DNA of 64,000 bases from Microbulbifer elongatus (GCF_020524885.1 NZ_JAIVKJ010000001.1:1116001-1180000), one strand, 5' to 3'. Shown: positions 1 to 10,019, counted from the stretch's first letter. Notes: generated by a model not told the origin, from the letters alone. Made by a program: numbers and translations.

Positions 1-1
1 C

Positions 2-625
2 ATCGGCGGGGTGGAGTTTCCCTATATTCCTGACGTGAAAAGCCCGCTGGTTGCGGATATGTCCTCGACTATTCTGTCGCAGCCGATTCCGGTTGAGAAG
101 TTTGGCTTTATTTACGCGGGCGCGCAGAAGAACATCGGCCCGTCGGGTATTGCTGTCGGCATTGTGCGCGAGGACCTGCTGGATCGGGCGTTGCCGGAGA
201 TTCCACGCAGTCTTAGCTGGAAGATCGCCGCTGACGGCGGTTCTATGGATAACACGCCGCCCACGTTTGCCTGGTACCTGTCCGGACTGGTATTCAAGTG
301 GTTGAAGGCTCAGGGCGGTGTTGAGGCAATGGCGAAGGTCAGCGTTGAGAAGTCACAGCTACTGTACGATTTCCTCGATCGCAGTGATTTCTATTCCAGC
401 CCGGTTGCGGTGGAAAGTCGCTCACGTATGAATGTGCCGTTTGTACTGGCGGATGACAGTCTGGACAAGCAGTTCCTGAAGGAGTCGGAAGAGGCTGGTC
501 TGCTGGCGCTCAAGGGGCACCGCTCCGTTGGCGGTATGCGTGCCTCGCTGTATAACGCGGTGCCGCTGGAGGCGGTGGAGGCGCTGGTGGCGTTTATGGC
601 GGATTTTGAGCAGCGCCACGGTTAA
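2..625 (+). CDS. serC: Phosphoserine aminotransferase, C-terminal part (5' end outside window)
   Basis: This is the last ~207 codons of SerC, which transaminates 3-phosphohydroxypyruvate to phosphoserine in serine synthesis and also acts in pyridoxal phosphate synthesis. The reading frame is already open at base 2, so the true start lies upstream. The PLP-lysine region is visible as [11 protein letters not shown], and a conserved C-terminal stretch [15 protein letters not shown] follows. Full-length relatives are about 360 residues, so roughly 40% is missing only because the window begins here. It is followed after 28 bases by pheA, the usual gammaproteobacterial serC-pheA order. It is a cytosolic PLP enzyme of aminotransferase class V. 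Identification is firm. Confidence 0.95.
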   Translation: MGGVEFPYIPDVKSPLVADMSSTILSQPIPVEKFGFIYAGAQKNIGPSGIAVGIVREDLLDRALPEIPRSLSWKIAADGGSMDNTPPTFAWYLSGLVFKWLKAQGGVEAMAKVSVEKSQLLYDFLDRSDFYSSPVAVESRSRMNVPFVLADDSLDKQFLKESEEAGLLALKGHRSVGGMRASLYNAVPLEAVEALVAFMADFEQRHG

Positions 626-653
626 TGGATTGATAAAGAATTAGGCAATAGTT

Positions 654-1757
654 ATGTCAGAAGATAAGTCCCAGCCGGACCCGCGGCTACTCGAGCTCCG
701 CGATCGCATTGACGGCCTCGACAGCGAAATCGCACGGTTGATTTCCGAGCGCGCCAACTGTGCGCTGGAAGTGGCGGAAGTGAAAAAGAGCAACGGTGAA
801 AATGCCCTCTATTACCGTCCGGAGCGCGAGGCGCAGGTGCTTCGCCGTGCCATGGAGCGCAATCCGGGGCCGTTGACCAACGAGGAGATGGCGCGCCTGT
901 TCCGAGAGATTATGTCGGCCTGCCTGGCACTTGAAGAGCCAATCAAGGTGGCTTACCTGGGGCCGGAAGGTACGTTTACCCAGCAGGCCGCTCTGAAGCA
1001 CTTCGGCCACTCCGCCGTTTCCAAACCGCTGGCGGCCATCGATGAGGTGTTCCGTGAGGTGGAAGCTGGGGCGGTGAATTATGGTGTGGTGCCGGTGGAG
1101 AACTCCACTGAGGGCGTGGTGAACCATACTCTGGATAATTTCATGACTTCCAACATGAAAATCTGCGGGGAAGTGGAGCTGCGGATTCACCAGCACCTGA
1201 TGATTTCCGACATTACTCGCAAGGATTCCATTACCCGTATTTATTCCCATGCGCAAAGCCTGGCGCAGTGCCGCAAGTGGCTGGATTCCTATTACCCGAA
1301 CGTGGAGCGGGTAGCGGTGGCCAGTAATGCGGAAGCCGCCAAGCGTGTAAAGGGTGAATGGAATGCGGCGGCGATCGCCGGTGACATGGCGGCAGAAATG
1401 TATGGCCTGAAAGTCCTGAATGAAAAAATCGAGGATCGCCCTGACAACTCTACCCGGTTCCTGATTATCGGATCTCAAGCGGTGCCGGCCAGTGGAGACG
1501 ACAAGACCTCGTTGATGGTTTCCATGCGCAACGAGCCGGGTGCATTGCACGATCTGCTGGTGCCTTTCCAGACCCACAATATTGATCTGACCCGGGTGGA
1601 AACCCGTCCCTCCCAGAGTGGCAACTGGACCTATGTATTCTTTATCGATTTTGTCGGCCATCGTGACAGCGAAAATGTAGCTGCAGCACTGAAAGATGTA
1701 GGTGCCTGCGCATCGGATATGAAAGTGCTGGGCTCTTACCCGCGCGGAGTGCTGTAA
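654..1757 (+). CDS. pheA: Bifunctional chorismate mutase / prephenate dehydratase (P-protein)
   Basis: A 367-residue cytosolic enzyme converting chorismate to prephenate and then to phenylpyruvate for phenylalanine synthesis. Residues ~10-95 are an AroQ-type chorismate mutase helix bundle (LRDRIDGLDSEIARLI). Residues ~97-275 are the prephenate dehydratase domain, beginning VAYLGPEGTFTQQAA and carrying the DNSTRF catalytic motif. Residues ~285-367 form an ACT domain with the GALHDLL and ETRPSQ elements that bind phenylalanine in this family, so feedback inhibition is expected. Length matches the Pseudomonas-type P-protein. The stop codon abuts the ATG of the downstream tyrA-aroA gene with no gap, indicating one transcript and translational coupling. 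Confidence 0.97.
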   Translation: MSEDKSQPDPRLLELRDRIDGLDSEIARLISERANCALEVAEVKKSNGENALYYRPEREAQVLRRAMERNPGPLTNEEMARLFREIMSACLALEEPIKVAYLGPEGTFTQQAALKHFGHSAVSKPLAAIDEVFREVEAGAVNYGVVPVENSTEGVVNHTLDNFMTSNMKICGEVELRIHQHLMISDITRKDSITRIYSHAQSLAQCRKWLDSYYPNVERVAVASNAEAAKRVKGEWNAAAIAGDMAAEMYGLKVLNEKIEDRPDNSTRFLIIGSQAVPASGDDKTSLMVSMRNEPGALHDLLVPFQTHNIDLTRVETRPSQSGNWTYVFFIDFVGHRDSENVAAALKDVGACASDMKVLGSYPRGVL

Positions 1758-4031
1758 ATGGCACAAGAAGGGAAGCGAGCAGGGCAGGATGCCTCGGGGC
1801 CTGTTGTCGGAAGATTGGTAATCGTCGGGATAGGCCTGATTGGCGGCAGTCTCGCGCTGGGGCTAAAAGCGGCCAGTGGCTGCCGGGAAGTGATTGGTGT
1901 AGCCCGTCGTGCGCAGACCTGTGAGCAGGCCGTGGCCCTTGGCGTGGTGGATCGGGCAGTCACTGATATTGGTGAGATATTACCCGAGCTGGAAGCCGGG
2001 GACGTGATTTTTGTATCTGTTCCCACCTTGACCGTTGAGGCGGTGTTCGCCCAGTTGCAGGGGAGGCTTCCTGCGGGCGTTACCGTCACCGATGGCGCCA
2101 GCGTCAAAGGCAGTGTGATTGCTGCCGCGCAAAATGTCTGGGGCGAGGTGCCGGAATTTCTGGTGCCGGGTCACCCGATTGCCGGCTCCGAGCAGAGCGG
2201 TGTGACCGCGGCGCGGGACGATCTCTATATCGCGCACCGTATCATTCTCACGCCGGGGGAAAACACCGGGGCAGGGCACGCGCTGCGGATCCAGAGAATG
2301 TGGGAGGCGGTAGGCGCGGAAGTACTGTCGATGCCGGTCGGTGAGCACGATGAAGTGCTCGCGGCGACCAGCCATTTGCCGCACGTGATTGCTTTCGGCC
2401 TGGTGGATACCCTGGCCCACGATGCGGAGAATGAGAATATTTTCCGCTATGCTGCCGGCGGCTTTCGGGATTTCACCCGTATCGCCTCCAGTGATCCGGT
2501 AATGTGGCGTGACATCATGCTCGCCAACCGCGATGCAATCCTGAAATCCATCGATCTTTACACCTCCAATCTGGGCTCCCTGCGCAGTGCCATTGCCAGC
2601 GGCGACAGCGAACACCTGATGGGGGTATTTACCCGGGCCAAGGCGGCGCGGGATCACTTCACCAAAATGCTGGCCAAAAAAGCGTATACGGAAACTATGG
2701 AAGCGAAGGAAGTAACTTTTATCGCCCAGCCGGGCGGAGCGGTAAACGGCGATCTGCGAGTGCCCGGTGACAAATCCATGTCACACCGATCGATCATGCT
2801 GGGGTCTCTGGCGGAAGGTGTCACCGAGGTGGAGGGGTTCCTGGAGGGGGAGGATGCACTGGCCACATTGCAGTCATTCCGCGATATGGGCGTAGTGATT
2901 GAAGGGCCGGTCAAAGGTCGTGTCACTATTCATGGTGTCGGTATGCACGGCTTACAGGCGCCTCCCGGACCACTGTATGTCGGTAACTCGGGTACTTCCA
3001 TGCGTTTGCTGGCCGGCCTGCTGGCAGGGCAGAAGTTCGATACCGTACTTACAGGGGATGAGTCCCTGTCCAAGCGCCCCATGAACCGGGTGGCCAATCC
3101 GCTGCGCGAAATGGGTGCGAGTGTGGAAACCGGTGAAGGCGGCCGCCCGCCACTGAAGATCAACGGTGGCCAGCAATTAAAAGCCATCGACTACAACTTG
3201 CCGATGGCCAGTGCCCAGGTGAAATCCTGTGTGCTGCTGGCAGGCCTCTATGCGGACGGCGAAACCAGCACCACTGAACCGGCGCCTACTCGCGATCACA
3301 CCGAGCGCATGCTGTCCGGCTTCGGTTACGAAGTGCAGCGCGATGGCGCCCGTGCGAGTCTCAAGGGTGGCGGCAAGCTGACCGCGTGCCACATTGATGT
3401 GCCGGCGGATATCTCATCTGCGACCTTCTTTATGGTTGCCGCGTCCATCGCCCCGGGTTCCGATGTGCTGCTGCAGCATGTGGGCATTAATCCGACACGA
3501 GATGGTGCCATCAACATCCTGCGAGCCATGGGCGCTGACATTACCCTAGAGAATCAGCGCGAGGTCGGTGGTGAGCCGGTGGCGGATATCCGCGTGCGCT
3601 ATGCGCCACTGAAGGGGATCAGGATTCCCGAAGATCAGGTGCCACTGGCGATCGATGAGTTCCCGGCCATTTTTGTGGCAGCGTCCTGTGCGGAAGGGGA
3701 GACGGTGCTCACCGGTGCCGAAGAGTTGCGAGTGAAAGAGAGTGACCGTATCCAGGCCATGGCCGATGGTCTCAGGATTCTCGGCGTTGATGCCGAGCCG
3801 ACGCCGGATGGCATTGTGATCCAGGGTAAGGGTGGCACTGGTGGCGGTGCGGTATTTGGTGGCGGTGTGGTAGACAGCCTGGGTGACCACCGTATCGCCA
3901 TGTCGTTCTCTGTGGCGGCCTTGCGTGCCGATGCGGATATCGAGATTAAGCACTGCGCCAATGTGGCAACCTCCTTCCCCAACTTTGCCGAGCTGGCGAG
4001 CGGAGCCGGAATGAAGCTGGTGGTGCGCTGA
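1758..4031 (+). CDS. tyrA-aroA: Fused prephenate dehydrogenase / 3-phosphoshikimate 1-carboxyvinyltransferase (TyrA-AroA)
   Basis: A 757-residue fusion of two aromatic pathway enzymes. Residues ~15-305 are prephenate dehydrogenase: a Rossmann dinucleotide loop VGIGLIGGSLALG, the VPGHPIAGSE segment and a helical C-terminal half. Residues ~318-757 are EPSP synthase, with PGDKSMSHRSIML, GNSGTSMRLLAGLL and DHRIAMSFSVAAL. The first half makes hydroxyphenylpyruvate for tyrosine. The second transfers enolpyruvate onto shikimate-3-phosphate. In many pseudomonads the order is pheA-hisC-tyrA-aroA; here hisC is absent and pheA runs straight into the fusion. The join is in one uninterrupted frame without a linker of unusual composition. 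cmk follows after 76 bases. Confidence 0.95.
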   Translation: MAQEGKRAGQDASGPVVGRLVIVGIGLIGGSLALGLKAASGCREVIGVARRAQTCEQAVALGVVDRAVTDIGEILPELEAGDVIFVSVPTLTVEAVFAQLQGRLPAGVTVTDGASVKGSVIAAAQNVWGEVPEFLVPGHPIAGSEQSGVTAARDDLYIAHRIILTPGENTGAGHALRIQRMWEAVGAEVLSMPVGEHDEVLAATSHLPHVIAFGLVDTLAHDAENENIFRYAAGGFRDFTRIASSDPVMWRDIMLANRDAILKSIDLYTSNLGSLRSAIASGDSEHLMGVFTRAKAARDHFTKMLAKKAYTETMEAKEVTFIAQPGGAVNGDLRVPGDKSMSHRSIMLGSLAEGVTEVEGFLEGEDALATLQSFRDMGVVIEGPVKGRVTIHGVGMHGLQAPPGPLYVGNSGTSMRLLAGLLAGQKFDTVLTGDESLSKRPMNRVANPLREMGASVETGEGGRPPLKINGGQQLKAIDYNLPMASAQVKSCVLLAGLYADGETSTTEPAPTRDHTERMLSGFGYEVQRDGARASLKGGGKLTACHIDVPADISSATFFMVAASIAPGSDVLLQHVGINPTRDGAINILRAMGADITLENQREVGGEPVADIRVRYAPLKGIRIPEDQVPLAIDEFPAIFVAASCAEGETVLTGAEELRVKESDRIQAMADGLRILGVDAEPTPDGIVIQGKGGTGGGAVFGGGVVDSLGDHRIAMSFSVAALRADADIEIKHCANVATSFPNFAELASGAGMKLVVR

Positions 4032-4107
4032 GCGCGCCACCACTCTATTTTTATCCAGGCTTCTGGCCAGAAATTCCCACAACTAACCTCAGCAGTATCG
4101 ATTAGTT

Positions 4108-4794
4108 ATGACAGACGCAACCACCAAGGCCCCAGTGGTCACCATTGATGGCCCCAGCGGCTCCGGCAAGGGCACCATCGCCAAGTTACTGGCTGACAGG
4201 CTTGGCTACGCTTTGTTGGATTCCGGTGCGCTCTATCGCCTGACCGCGCTGGCGGCCCTCGATGCCGGCGTGGACCTGGCAGACGAGGAGCGTCTGGCGG
4301 AAATTGCCGCCAACCTCGACATCCGCTTTGCCATTGCCAATGGTGAAGTAGCTGCGGTGCTGGCGGGCAAGGATGTCAGTCGCGATATCCGTATGGAGCG
4401 AGTCAGCATGGCGGCCTCGAAAGTGGCGGCGGTACCAGCGGTGCGCGCAGCGCTGTTGCAGCGCCAGCGGGATTTTCGTGGATTGCCCGGGCTGGTGGCG
4501 GACGGACGCGATATGGGCACCACGGTGTTTCCCGACGCGCCGGTCAAGGTCTTCCTGACCGCCAGTGCGGAAGAGCGTGCCCGCCGCCGCTTTGATCAGT
4601 TGCAGGGCAGGGGGGTTTCTGTTAGCCTCCGCGACCTGCTGGAGGACATCCGCGCCCGGGACGACCGGGATATGAACCGCGCAGCCTCCCCGCTAGCACC
4701 GGCCGAAGACGCCGTAGTGCTGGATAGTACGGACATCGATATAGATGGTGTTCTGCAAAAAGTGCTCGAGCTGGTACAAAAACGCATCAATTGA
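4108..4794 (+). CDS. cmk: Cytidylate kinase
   Basis: A 228-residue cytosolic nucleoside monophosphate kinase that phosphorylates CMP and dCMP with ATP. The P-loop [11 protein letters not shown] lies at residues ~13-23, and the CMP-binding segment [17 protein letters not shown] and lid region [13 protein letters not shown] are visible. Length agrees with the E. coli enzyme (227 residues). It lies in the conserved aroA-cmk-rpsA order, with a 180-base gap to rpsA that probably holds an rpsA promoter, although I cannot place it confidently. Nothing is odd about the sequence. Confidence 0.97.
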   Translation: MTDATTKAPVVTIDGPSGSGKGTIAKLLADRLGYALLDSGALYRLTALAALDAGVDLADEERLAEIAANLDIRFAIANGEVAAVLAGKDVSRDIRMERVSMAASKVAAVPAVRAALLQRQRDFRGLPGLVADGRDMGTTVFPDAPVKVFLTASAEERARRRFDQLQGRGVSVSLRDLLEDIRARDDRDMNRAASPLAPAEDAVVLDSTDIDIDGVLQKVLELVQKRIN

Positions 4795-4974
4795 GCCAGA
4801 CTGGAAACAGCTTTCCAGCAACAGAATTTTTAACAATGACGGCCGGGATCAGCCAGAATCGCCCGGCCGTTGTTGTAATCCGACCCGCGTACTGGCAGCG
4901 CGGTGGGATCTCTACTGGCGGCTAACTAGACTTCAAAGTTGCTATCGGTGGGATCCATTTATATAGGTAATGTA

Positions 4975-6654
4975 ATGAGCGAGAGCTTTGCTGAACTATT
5001 TGAAGAGAGCCTGAAAAGCGTAGAAATGGCACCCGGCGCCATCGTGACCGGTGTTGTTATCGACGTGGACAAAGACTGGGTAACCGTACACGCGGGCCTG
5101 AAGTCTGAAGGTGTTATCCCTGCTGACCAGTTCAAGAACGACAAAGGTGAAGTGGAACTGCAGGTGGGCGACGAAGTACAGGTTGCCCTGGAAGCGGTAG
5201 AAGACGGTTTCGGTGAAACCCGTCTGTCCCGTGAAAAAGCCAAGCGCGCTGAAGCCTGGAAAATCCTCGACGCTGCACACGCTGCAGACGAAGTGGTTAA
5301 AGGTGTTATCAGCGGCAAGGTTAAAGGCGGCTTTACTGTTGACGTTGCCAACATCCGCGCGTTCCTGCCGGGTTCTCTGGTAGACGTTCGTCCGGTTCGC
5401 GACACCGCGCACCTGGAAGGCAAAGAGCTCGACTTCAAAGTGATCAAGCTGGACGCCAAGCGCAACAACGTTGTTGTTTCCCGCCGTGCGGTTATGGAAG
5501 CAGCCAACAGCGAAGAGCGTGAAGCCCTGCTGGCCAGCCTGCAAGAAGGCATGGCGATCAAAGGTATCGTGAAGAACCTGACCGACTACGGTGCATTCGT
5601 AGACCTGGGCGGTATCGACGGCCTGCTGCACATCACCGATATGGCTTGGAAGCGCATCAAGCACCCGAGCGAGATCGTGAACGTTGGCGACGAGATCGAA
5701 GTAAAAGTACTGAAGTTCGACCGCGAGCGCAGCCGTGTATCCCTGGGCCTGAAGCAGCTGGGCGAAGATCCTTGGGTATCCATCAAGCAGCGTTACCCAG
5801 AAAACAGCCGCGTGAAGGCTGTTGTAACCAACCTGACCGACTACGGCTGCTTCGCGGAGCTGGAAGAAGGTGTGGAAGGTCTGGTACACGTTTCCGAAAT
5901 GGATTGGACCAACAAGAACATTCACCCGTCCAAAGTTGTCAATGTTGGCGACGAGGTCGAGGTAATGATTCTGGACATCGACGAAGAGCGTCGTCGTATT
6001 TCCCTGGGTATCAAGCAGTGTCAAGAAAACCCGTGGGATGCCTTCGCGCGTAAATTCGCTAAGGGCGACAAGATCTCCGGTAAGATCAAGTCCATCACCG
6101 ACTTCGGTATCTTCATCGGTCTGGACGGCAGCATCGACGGTCTGGTTCACCTGTCCGACATCTCCTGGAACGAAGCTGGCGAAGAAGCCGTACGCAAGTT
6201 CAAGAAAGGTGACGAGCTGGAAACCGTTATCCTGGGTATCGACTCCGACCGCGAGCGTATCTCCCTGGGTATCAAGCAGCTGGAATCCGATCCGTTCTCT
6301 GATTACGTAGCCACCAACGATCGCGGCAGCATCGTAATGGGTACCATCAAAGAAGTTGACGCTAAGCAAGCCATCATCACCCTGGCGGACGAAGTGGAAG
6401 GCGTACTGCGCGCTTCCGAAATCAGCCGCGATAAGGTTGAAGATGCTCGCAACGCCCTGAAAGAAGGCGAAGAAGTAGAGACCAAGATCACCAGCGTGGA
6501 TCGCAAGAACCGCGTGATCAGCCTCTCCATCAAAGCCAAAGATCAGGACGATGAGAAGCAAGCCATCAAGGATCACAGCAAGAAGCAGGCTGAACAGGTT
6601 CAGCCGGCTACTATCGGTGACCTGATCAAGGCGCAGATGAATAACAAAGACTGA
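4975..6654 (+). CDS. rpsA: 30S ribosomal protein S1
   Basis: A 559-residue ribosomal protein that binds mRNA through six tandem S1/OB-fold domains, for example the units starting [31 protein letters not shown] and [17 protein letters not shown]. It helps load mRNAs with weak Shine-Dalgarno sites. The ATG at 4975 gives the canonical N terminus [13 protein letters not shown]; an earlier in-frame ATG at 4939 would add a non-conserved dozen residues. Codon use is strongly biased, as expected for a highly expressed gene. A strong hairpin terminator follows, then ihfB, which is the standard neighbour. Confidence 0.98.
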   Translation: MSESFAELFEESLKSVEMAPGAIVTGVVIDVDKDWVTVHAGLKSEGVIPADQFKNDKGEVELQVGDEVQVALEAVEDGFGETRLSREKAKRAEAWKILDAAHAADEVVKGVISGKVKGGFTVDVANIRAFLPGSLVDVRPVRDTAHLEGKELDFKVIKLDAKRNNVVVSRRAVMEAANSEEREALLASLQEGMAIKGIVKNLTDYGAFVDLGGIDGLLHITDMAWKRIKHPSEIVNVGDEIEVKVLKFDRERSRVSLGLKQLGEDPWVSIKQRYPENSRVKAVVTNLTDYGCFAELEEGVEGLVHVSEMDWTNKNIHPSKVVNVGDEVEVMILDIDEERRRISLGIKQCQENPWDAFARKFAKGDKISGKIKSITDFGIFIGLDGSIDGLVHLSDISWNEAGEEAVRKFKKGDELETVILGIDSDRERISLGIKQLESDPFSDYVATNDRGSIVMGTIKEVDAKQAIITLADEVEGVLRASEISRDKVEDARNALKEGEEVETKITSVDRKNRVISLSIKAKDQDDEKQAIKDHSKKQAEQVQPATIGDLIKAQMNNKD

Positions 6655-6701
6655 TAAGGTCTTGTTATCAAGAGTCTCAATTCAATGAGTTGAGGCTATG
6701 C

Positions 6702-6738
6702 GAAAGCCGGACTGGGGTTGCCCAGTCCGGCTTTCTAT
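6702..6738 (+). terminator. Rho-independent terminator after rpsA
   Basis: A 16-bp perfect stem (GAAAGCCGGACTGGGG with its complement) closes on a 3-base loop and is followed by TTTCTATT. It lies 47 bases after the rpsA stop and should separate rpsA from ihfB. Confidence 0.8.
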
Positions 6739-6794
6739 TAGATGATTGCCGCTATTCGAGAATAATCAATGACTTAGAAAGGATTGCGGACTGC

Positions 6795-7103
6795 ATGACC
6801 AAGTCTGAACTGATCGAGAAGATTGCTCTGAGGTTAGATCAGCTGCCGGTAAAGGATGTAGAGCTGGCGGTAAAAGTCATGCTGGACACCATGTCAGGTG
6901 TTCTGGCTGAAGGAGAGCGGATCGAAATCCGGGGATTTGGCAGCTTTTCCCTGCACTATCGCGCGCCGAGAACGGGCCGCAACCCCAAAACCGGCGACTC
7001 CGTCGAGCTGGCGGGCAAATACGTGCCTCACTTCAAACCGGGAAAAGAACTCAGGGACAGGGTAAACCAGCAGATGCACCGCGACGCGTTTGAAGACGCA
7101 TAA
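6795..7103 (+). CDS. ihfB: Integration host factor subunit beta
   Basis: A 102-residue DNA-bending protein of the HU/IHF family that pairs with IhfA, which is encoded at 29634-29939 in this same window. The beta-arm region [27 protein letters not shown] has the minor-groove-intercalating proline environment (RNPKTG). I chose the ATG at 6795 because it gives the family N terminus [11 protein letters not shown]; translation from further upstream would add sequence from the preceding terminator. The rpsA-ihfB order is conserved in Gammaproteobacteria. Confidence 0.96.
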   Translation: MTKSELIEKIALRLDQLPVKDVELAVKVMLDTMSGVLAEGERIEIRGFGSFSLHYRAPRTGRNPKTGDSVELAGKYVPHFKPGKELRDRVNQQMHRDAFEDA

Positions 7104-7192
7104 GTCGCTTTGATTGCACCGAGCTGGTTCCAGTGAACTAACACTGTAACGGACTCAACGATTATTCACTCCTTCCGGAGCCGGAGGTTTAC

Positions 7193-7501
7193 TTGTCATT
7201 TCTGCGCTGGATATCTCGATTGCTGTTTGCAGTGCTCGCGCTCGCCTGTATCGCCCTCGGGGTGTATTTTGCAGTCGATAACCCGGAGAGCATAACGCCC
7301 CGGTTCGCCGGCTATGACCTGTTTCCGGGAAGCGTCGGTTTCTGGCTGATTGGCTTCCTGCTGATTGGCGCGTCGCTCGGGTTTCTTGTCAGCCTCTTGC
7401 CTTACTGGACAGAGCGGCGCCGGGTAAAGGCGCTCGAACGCCAGCTGTTGCGCGTCGAACGCGAGCTCCAGACGGTGCGCCGCCAGGTTGCCGGAGAATG
7501 A
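7193..7501 (+). CDS. lapA: LapA-domain membrane protein (DUF1049), TTG start
   Basis: A 102-residue inner-membrane protein of the LapA family (lipopolysaccharide assembly protein A). Two hydrophobic segments at residues ~6-25 and ~42-66 are followed by a basic, coiled-coil-like tail (RRRVKALERQLLRVERELQTVRRQ). The only workable start is TTG at 7193, preceded by GGAGCCGGAGG. It stops one base before the likely lapB start, so the two are probably translationally coupled. In E. coli LapA acts with LapB in regulating LPS synthesis; that role is inferred here from family and context. Confidence 0.88.
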   Translation: MSFLRWISRLLFAVLALACIALGVYFAVDNPESITPRFAGYDLFPGSVGFWLIGFLLIGASLGFLVSLLPYWTERRRVKALERQLLRVERELQTVRRQVAGE

Positions 7502-7502
7502 G

Positions 7503-8693
7503 TTGAGCGACCTGACGTTTTTCATTTTCGTTTTTGCTGCCATCGCCATCGGCTGGTATCTCGGGCGGAAAAGCGGCAAGAAGAAAGGTGCAAAGAATAA
7601 CCAGCACCAGGCGCTGGCGCAGTCCTACGCGCAGGGCCTCAACTATCTGCTTAGTGAGCGTCACAATGACGCCATTGAAAAGTTTATCGACGCGCTGGAA
7701 GTGAGCAGTGCTACCTTCGAAACCCACCTGGCCCTCGGCAACCTGCTGCGCAAGCGCGGCGAACACGACCAGGCCATTCGTGTGCACCAGAACCTGCTGG
7801 CGCGCCCGAGCCTCAATCGTATCAGTCAACAAAAGGCACAGCTGGAACTGGCGCGGGATTATATTGCCGCTGGTTGGCTGGACCGCGCAGAGCGTTTGTT
7901 GCAAGAGCTGGTGGAAACCTCCAGTGAATTGCGAAGCACCAGCCTGGAGTACCTCGTGGAGGTCTACCGGGACGAGCGCGAGTGGGCCAAAGCGATACAC
8001 GCGGTGAACCTGCTGCACAGTCGTCGCTTCAAGCGTTTGCCGGAAGAGTGGGCGCCGATTCAGGCGCATTTCTGCTGCGAGCTGGCGGAAGAAGCAATTA
8101 ACGGCAAAGACTACCTCAGTGCGCGCAAGCATATTGACGCGGCGCTCGGGTACGATCGTAGCTCGGTCCGTGCCAATCTATTGTTGGGGCGACTTGAGCA
8201 CTTGCTGGGACGTCCGCAGGAAGCAATCCGAGTCCTCGAGCGGATCCCGAAACAAAGCCCGGATTATATTCCTGAAATTCTCGAGTTGCTGATTACCTGC
8301 TATGAAGCCCTGGGTGATGAAAGCGGTCTGGTGGCTTATCTCGAACGGCTGCTCAAAGAGCACCCTTCCAACAGCGTGCTGATCGCGCTGACCGAGCGAA
8401 TACATCAGCAGCAAAGCGAGGCGGATGCGGCCGCATTTATTGGCAAGCAGCTGGCTATGCGACCTTCATTGCGTGGACTCGGGCATTTTCTGGATCTGCA
8501 TGTAGACAGTACCCAGGGACGTGCGCGGGAAAACCTGTTTTTACTAAAGAATCTGATTGATCAGCTGATTGCCAGCCGCCCGCATTACCGTTGTAACAAC
8601 TGCGGCTTTTCCGGTAATCAGTTGCACTGGCTTTGTCCAAGCTGCAAACGCTGGGACAGCGTGCGCTCTGTAAAGGGGATCGAGGGCGAGTAG
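7503..8693 (+). CDS. lapB: LPS assembly protein LapB (TPR protein with rubredoxin-like zinc domain), TTG start
   Basis: A ~396-residue membrane-anchored protein. An N-terminal transmembrane helix (residues ~4-19) leads into a long array of tetratricopeptide-type helices. A C-terminal rubredoxin-like metal site is seen as two pairs of cysteines, CNNC and CPSC, near residues 362-380. LapB in E. coli recruits FtsH to control LpxC turnover and so balances LPS with phospholipid. The start is TTG at 7503 with GGAG at 7493-7496. No in-frame ATG precedes the membrane helix. Length agrees with E. coli LapB (389). The pair lapA-lapB followed by pyrF is conserved in enterobacteria. Confidence 0.93.
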   Translation: MSDLTFFIFVFAAIAIGWYLGRKSGKKKGAKNNQHQALAQSYAQGLNYLLSERHNDAIEKFIDALEVSSATFETHLALGNLLRKRGEHDQAIRVHQNLLARPSLNRISQQKAQLELARDYIAAGWLDRAERLLQELVETSSELRSTSLEYLVEVYRDEREWAKAIHAVNLLHSRRFKRLPEEWAPIQAHFCCELAEEAINGKDYLSARKHIDAALGYDRSSVRANLLLGRLEHLLGRPQEAIRVLERIPKQSPDYIPEILELLITCYEALGDESGLVAYLERLLKEHPSNSVLIALTERIHQQQSEADAAAFIGKQLAMRPSLRGLGHFLDLHVDSTQGRARENLFLLKNLIDQLIASRPHYRCNNCGFSGNQLHWLCPSCKRWDSVRSVKGIEGE

Positions 8694-8753
8694 TGGCTCT
8701 CGATGCTCTTTGTACAGTGCGCTATTCATCTATTTTCATCTCTGAGGTGTCCA

Positions 8754-9464
8754 TTGACTGACTCTGTATCTTCTCCGGTAATCGTGGCGCTGGATTACGA
8801 CAACGCCGAAGCGGCACTTGCTATGGCCGCGCAGCTGGATCCTGCCGTATGCCGGGTAAAGGTGGGTAAAGAGCTGTTCACCATCGCCGGCCCGGACCTG
8901 GTACGCAAGTTGGTGGAATCGGGTTTCCAGGTATTTCTGGACCTCAAATTTCACGATATTCCGAACACTGTGGCGGCTGCCGTTCGCGCCGCTGCAAACC
9001 TCGGCGTGTGGATGGTCAATGTTCACGCCAGTGGTGGCGAACGAATGATGAAGGCGGCTGCGGAAGCGCTTGCTCCTCTTGGAGAGGATCGTCCACTGCT
9101 GATCGGCGTTACGGTGCTTACGAGTACCTCGGAAGATGAGCTGGCTCCAGTGGGCGTTAATCGAGCCCTGAAAGATCAGGTGTTGGCTCTGGCTAACCTG
9201 GCTAAAACCAGTGGCCTCGATGGTGTGGTGTGTTCTGCGCAGGAAGCGGAAGTGTTGAAGGCGGCCTGTGGCTCCGAGTTTGCTTTGGTGACGCCGGGGA
9301 TTCGTCCGATAGGTGCAGACGCCGGCGATCAGCGCAGAATCGTGACCCCGGTAGACGCGCTGCGTAAAGGGTCCGATTATCTGGTGATCGGCCGCCCAAT
9401 TACCGGTGCCGAAAATCCTGCGGCGGCATTGAAGGCAATCGTTGCTGATATCGAAAATATGTAA
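8754..9464 (+). CDS. pyrF: Orotidine 5'-phosphate decarboxylase, TTG start
   Basis: A ~236-residue TIM-barrel enzyme that decarboxylates OMP to UMP in pyrimidine synthesis. The family signature [13 protein letters not shown] at residues ~63-75 holds the catalytic Lys-Asp network, and TPGIRP and [12 protein letters not shown] form the phosphate-binding end. I chose TTG at 8754 because it follows GAGG by 6 bases and yields the short family N terminus ([14 protein letters not shown]). The ATG at 8703 would add 17 unrelated residues with no ribosome binding site. It closes the lapA-lapB-pyrF group. Confidence 0.95.
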   Translation: MTDSVSSPVIVALDYDNAEAALAMAAQLDPAVCRVKVGKELFTIAGPDLVRKLVESGFQVFLDLKFHDIPNTVAAAVRAAANLGVWMVNVHASGGERMMKAAAEALAPLGEDRPLLIGVTVLTSTSEDELAPVGVNRALKDQVLALANLAKTSGLDGVVCSAQEAEVLKAACGSEFALVTPGIRPIGADAGDQRRIVTPVDALRKGSDYLVIGRPITGAENPAAALKAIVADIENM

Positions 9465-9631
9465 GGCTAAAACATGCGTGCCACTTTGTGACCGGCTGTA
9501 TGCGGATGTAATGGTCTGTAATAGTAAATCGCTTAAATTGGGAAAATTTGCTGGTAAAGTCCCTGGCGCCTGGGGAGGTTTGTGGTCCCACGGAGTGAAG
9601 ACCTAAATTCAACCAATAAAAGGATTTTGCC

Positions 9632-9928
9632 ATGAAATTTATTCGACTCCCGCTTACTGCAGTTTTTGCTGTTTTCCTGATGCTGGCCCATGTTCAGTTG
9701 GTTAGCGCCGAAGATGTCGCCGCTCAGGAGCAGGTGCAGGTCAACCTCAATACCGCAACGGCCGAAGAGCTCTCTACCGTACTGGAGGGCGTCGGCCCGG
9801 CAAAAGCGGAGCTCATCGTAAAGTATCGCGAAGTCAATGGGGAGTTTTCCAGCGTAGAGCAGCTGCTCGAGGTTAAAGGAATCGGAATGGCCACGCTGGA
9901 GAAAAACAAAGACCGTATCCAGCTTTAA
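9632..9928 (+). CDS. ComEA-like helix-hairpin-helix DNA-binding protein, exported
   Basis: A 98-residue protein with a Sec signal peptide (residues ~1-26, ending VSA) and a single ComEA-type double helix-hairpin-helix domain (VNLNTATAEELSTVLEGVG, then LLEVKGIGMATLEKNKDRI). Such small periplasmic proteins bind double-stranded DNA and are linked to DNA uptake in competent Gammaproteobacteria. It is a single-gene unit: 167 bases separate it from pyrF and a strong terminator follows at once. Whether this organism is naturally competent cannot be judged from this window. Confidence 0.88.
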   Translation: MKFIRLPLTAVFAVFLMLAHVQLVSAEDVAAQEQVQVNLNTATAEELSTVLEGVGPAKAELIVKYREVNGEFSSVEQLLEVKGIGMATLEKNKDRIQL

Positions 9929-9935
9929 GAAAATT

Positions 9936-9968
9936 AAAAAAGACAGTGCCTCGGCGCTGTCTTTTTTG
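9936..9968 (+). terminator. Rho-independent terminator after the comEA-like gene
   Basis: A hairpin with arms AAAAAAGACAGTGCC and GCGCTGTCTTTTTT and a short loop is followed by T residues, 8 bases after the stop codon. The A-rich left arm makes it potentially bidirectional. Confidence 0.85.
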
Positions 9969-10019
9969 ATAGGGCTTTTAGAATTTTAATTTAACATTTT
10001 TGAGGTTTTCTTCCGTCAA

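Noticed and set aside
4996-6576. Long open frame opposite rpsA
   Set aside because: It is an antisense shadow created by the biased codon use of the ribosomal gene.
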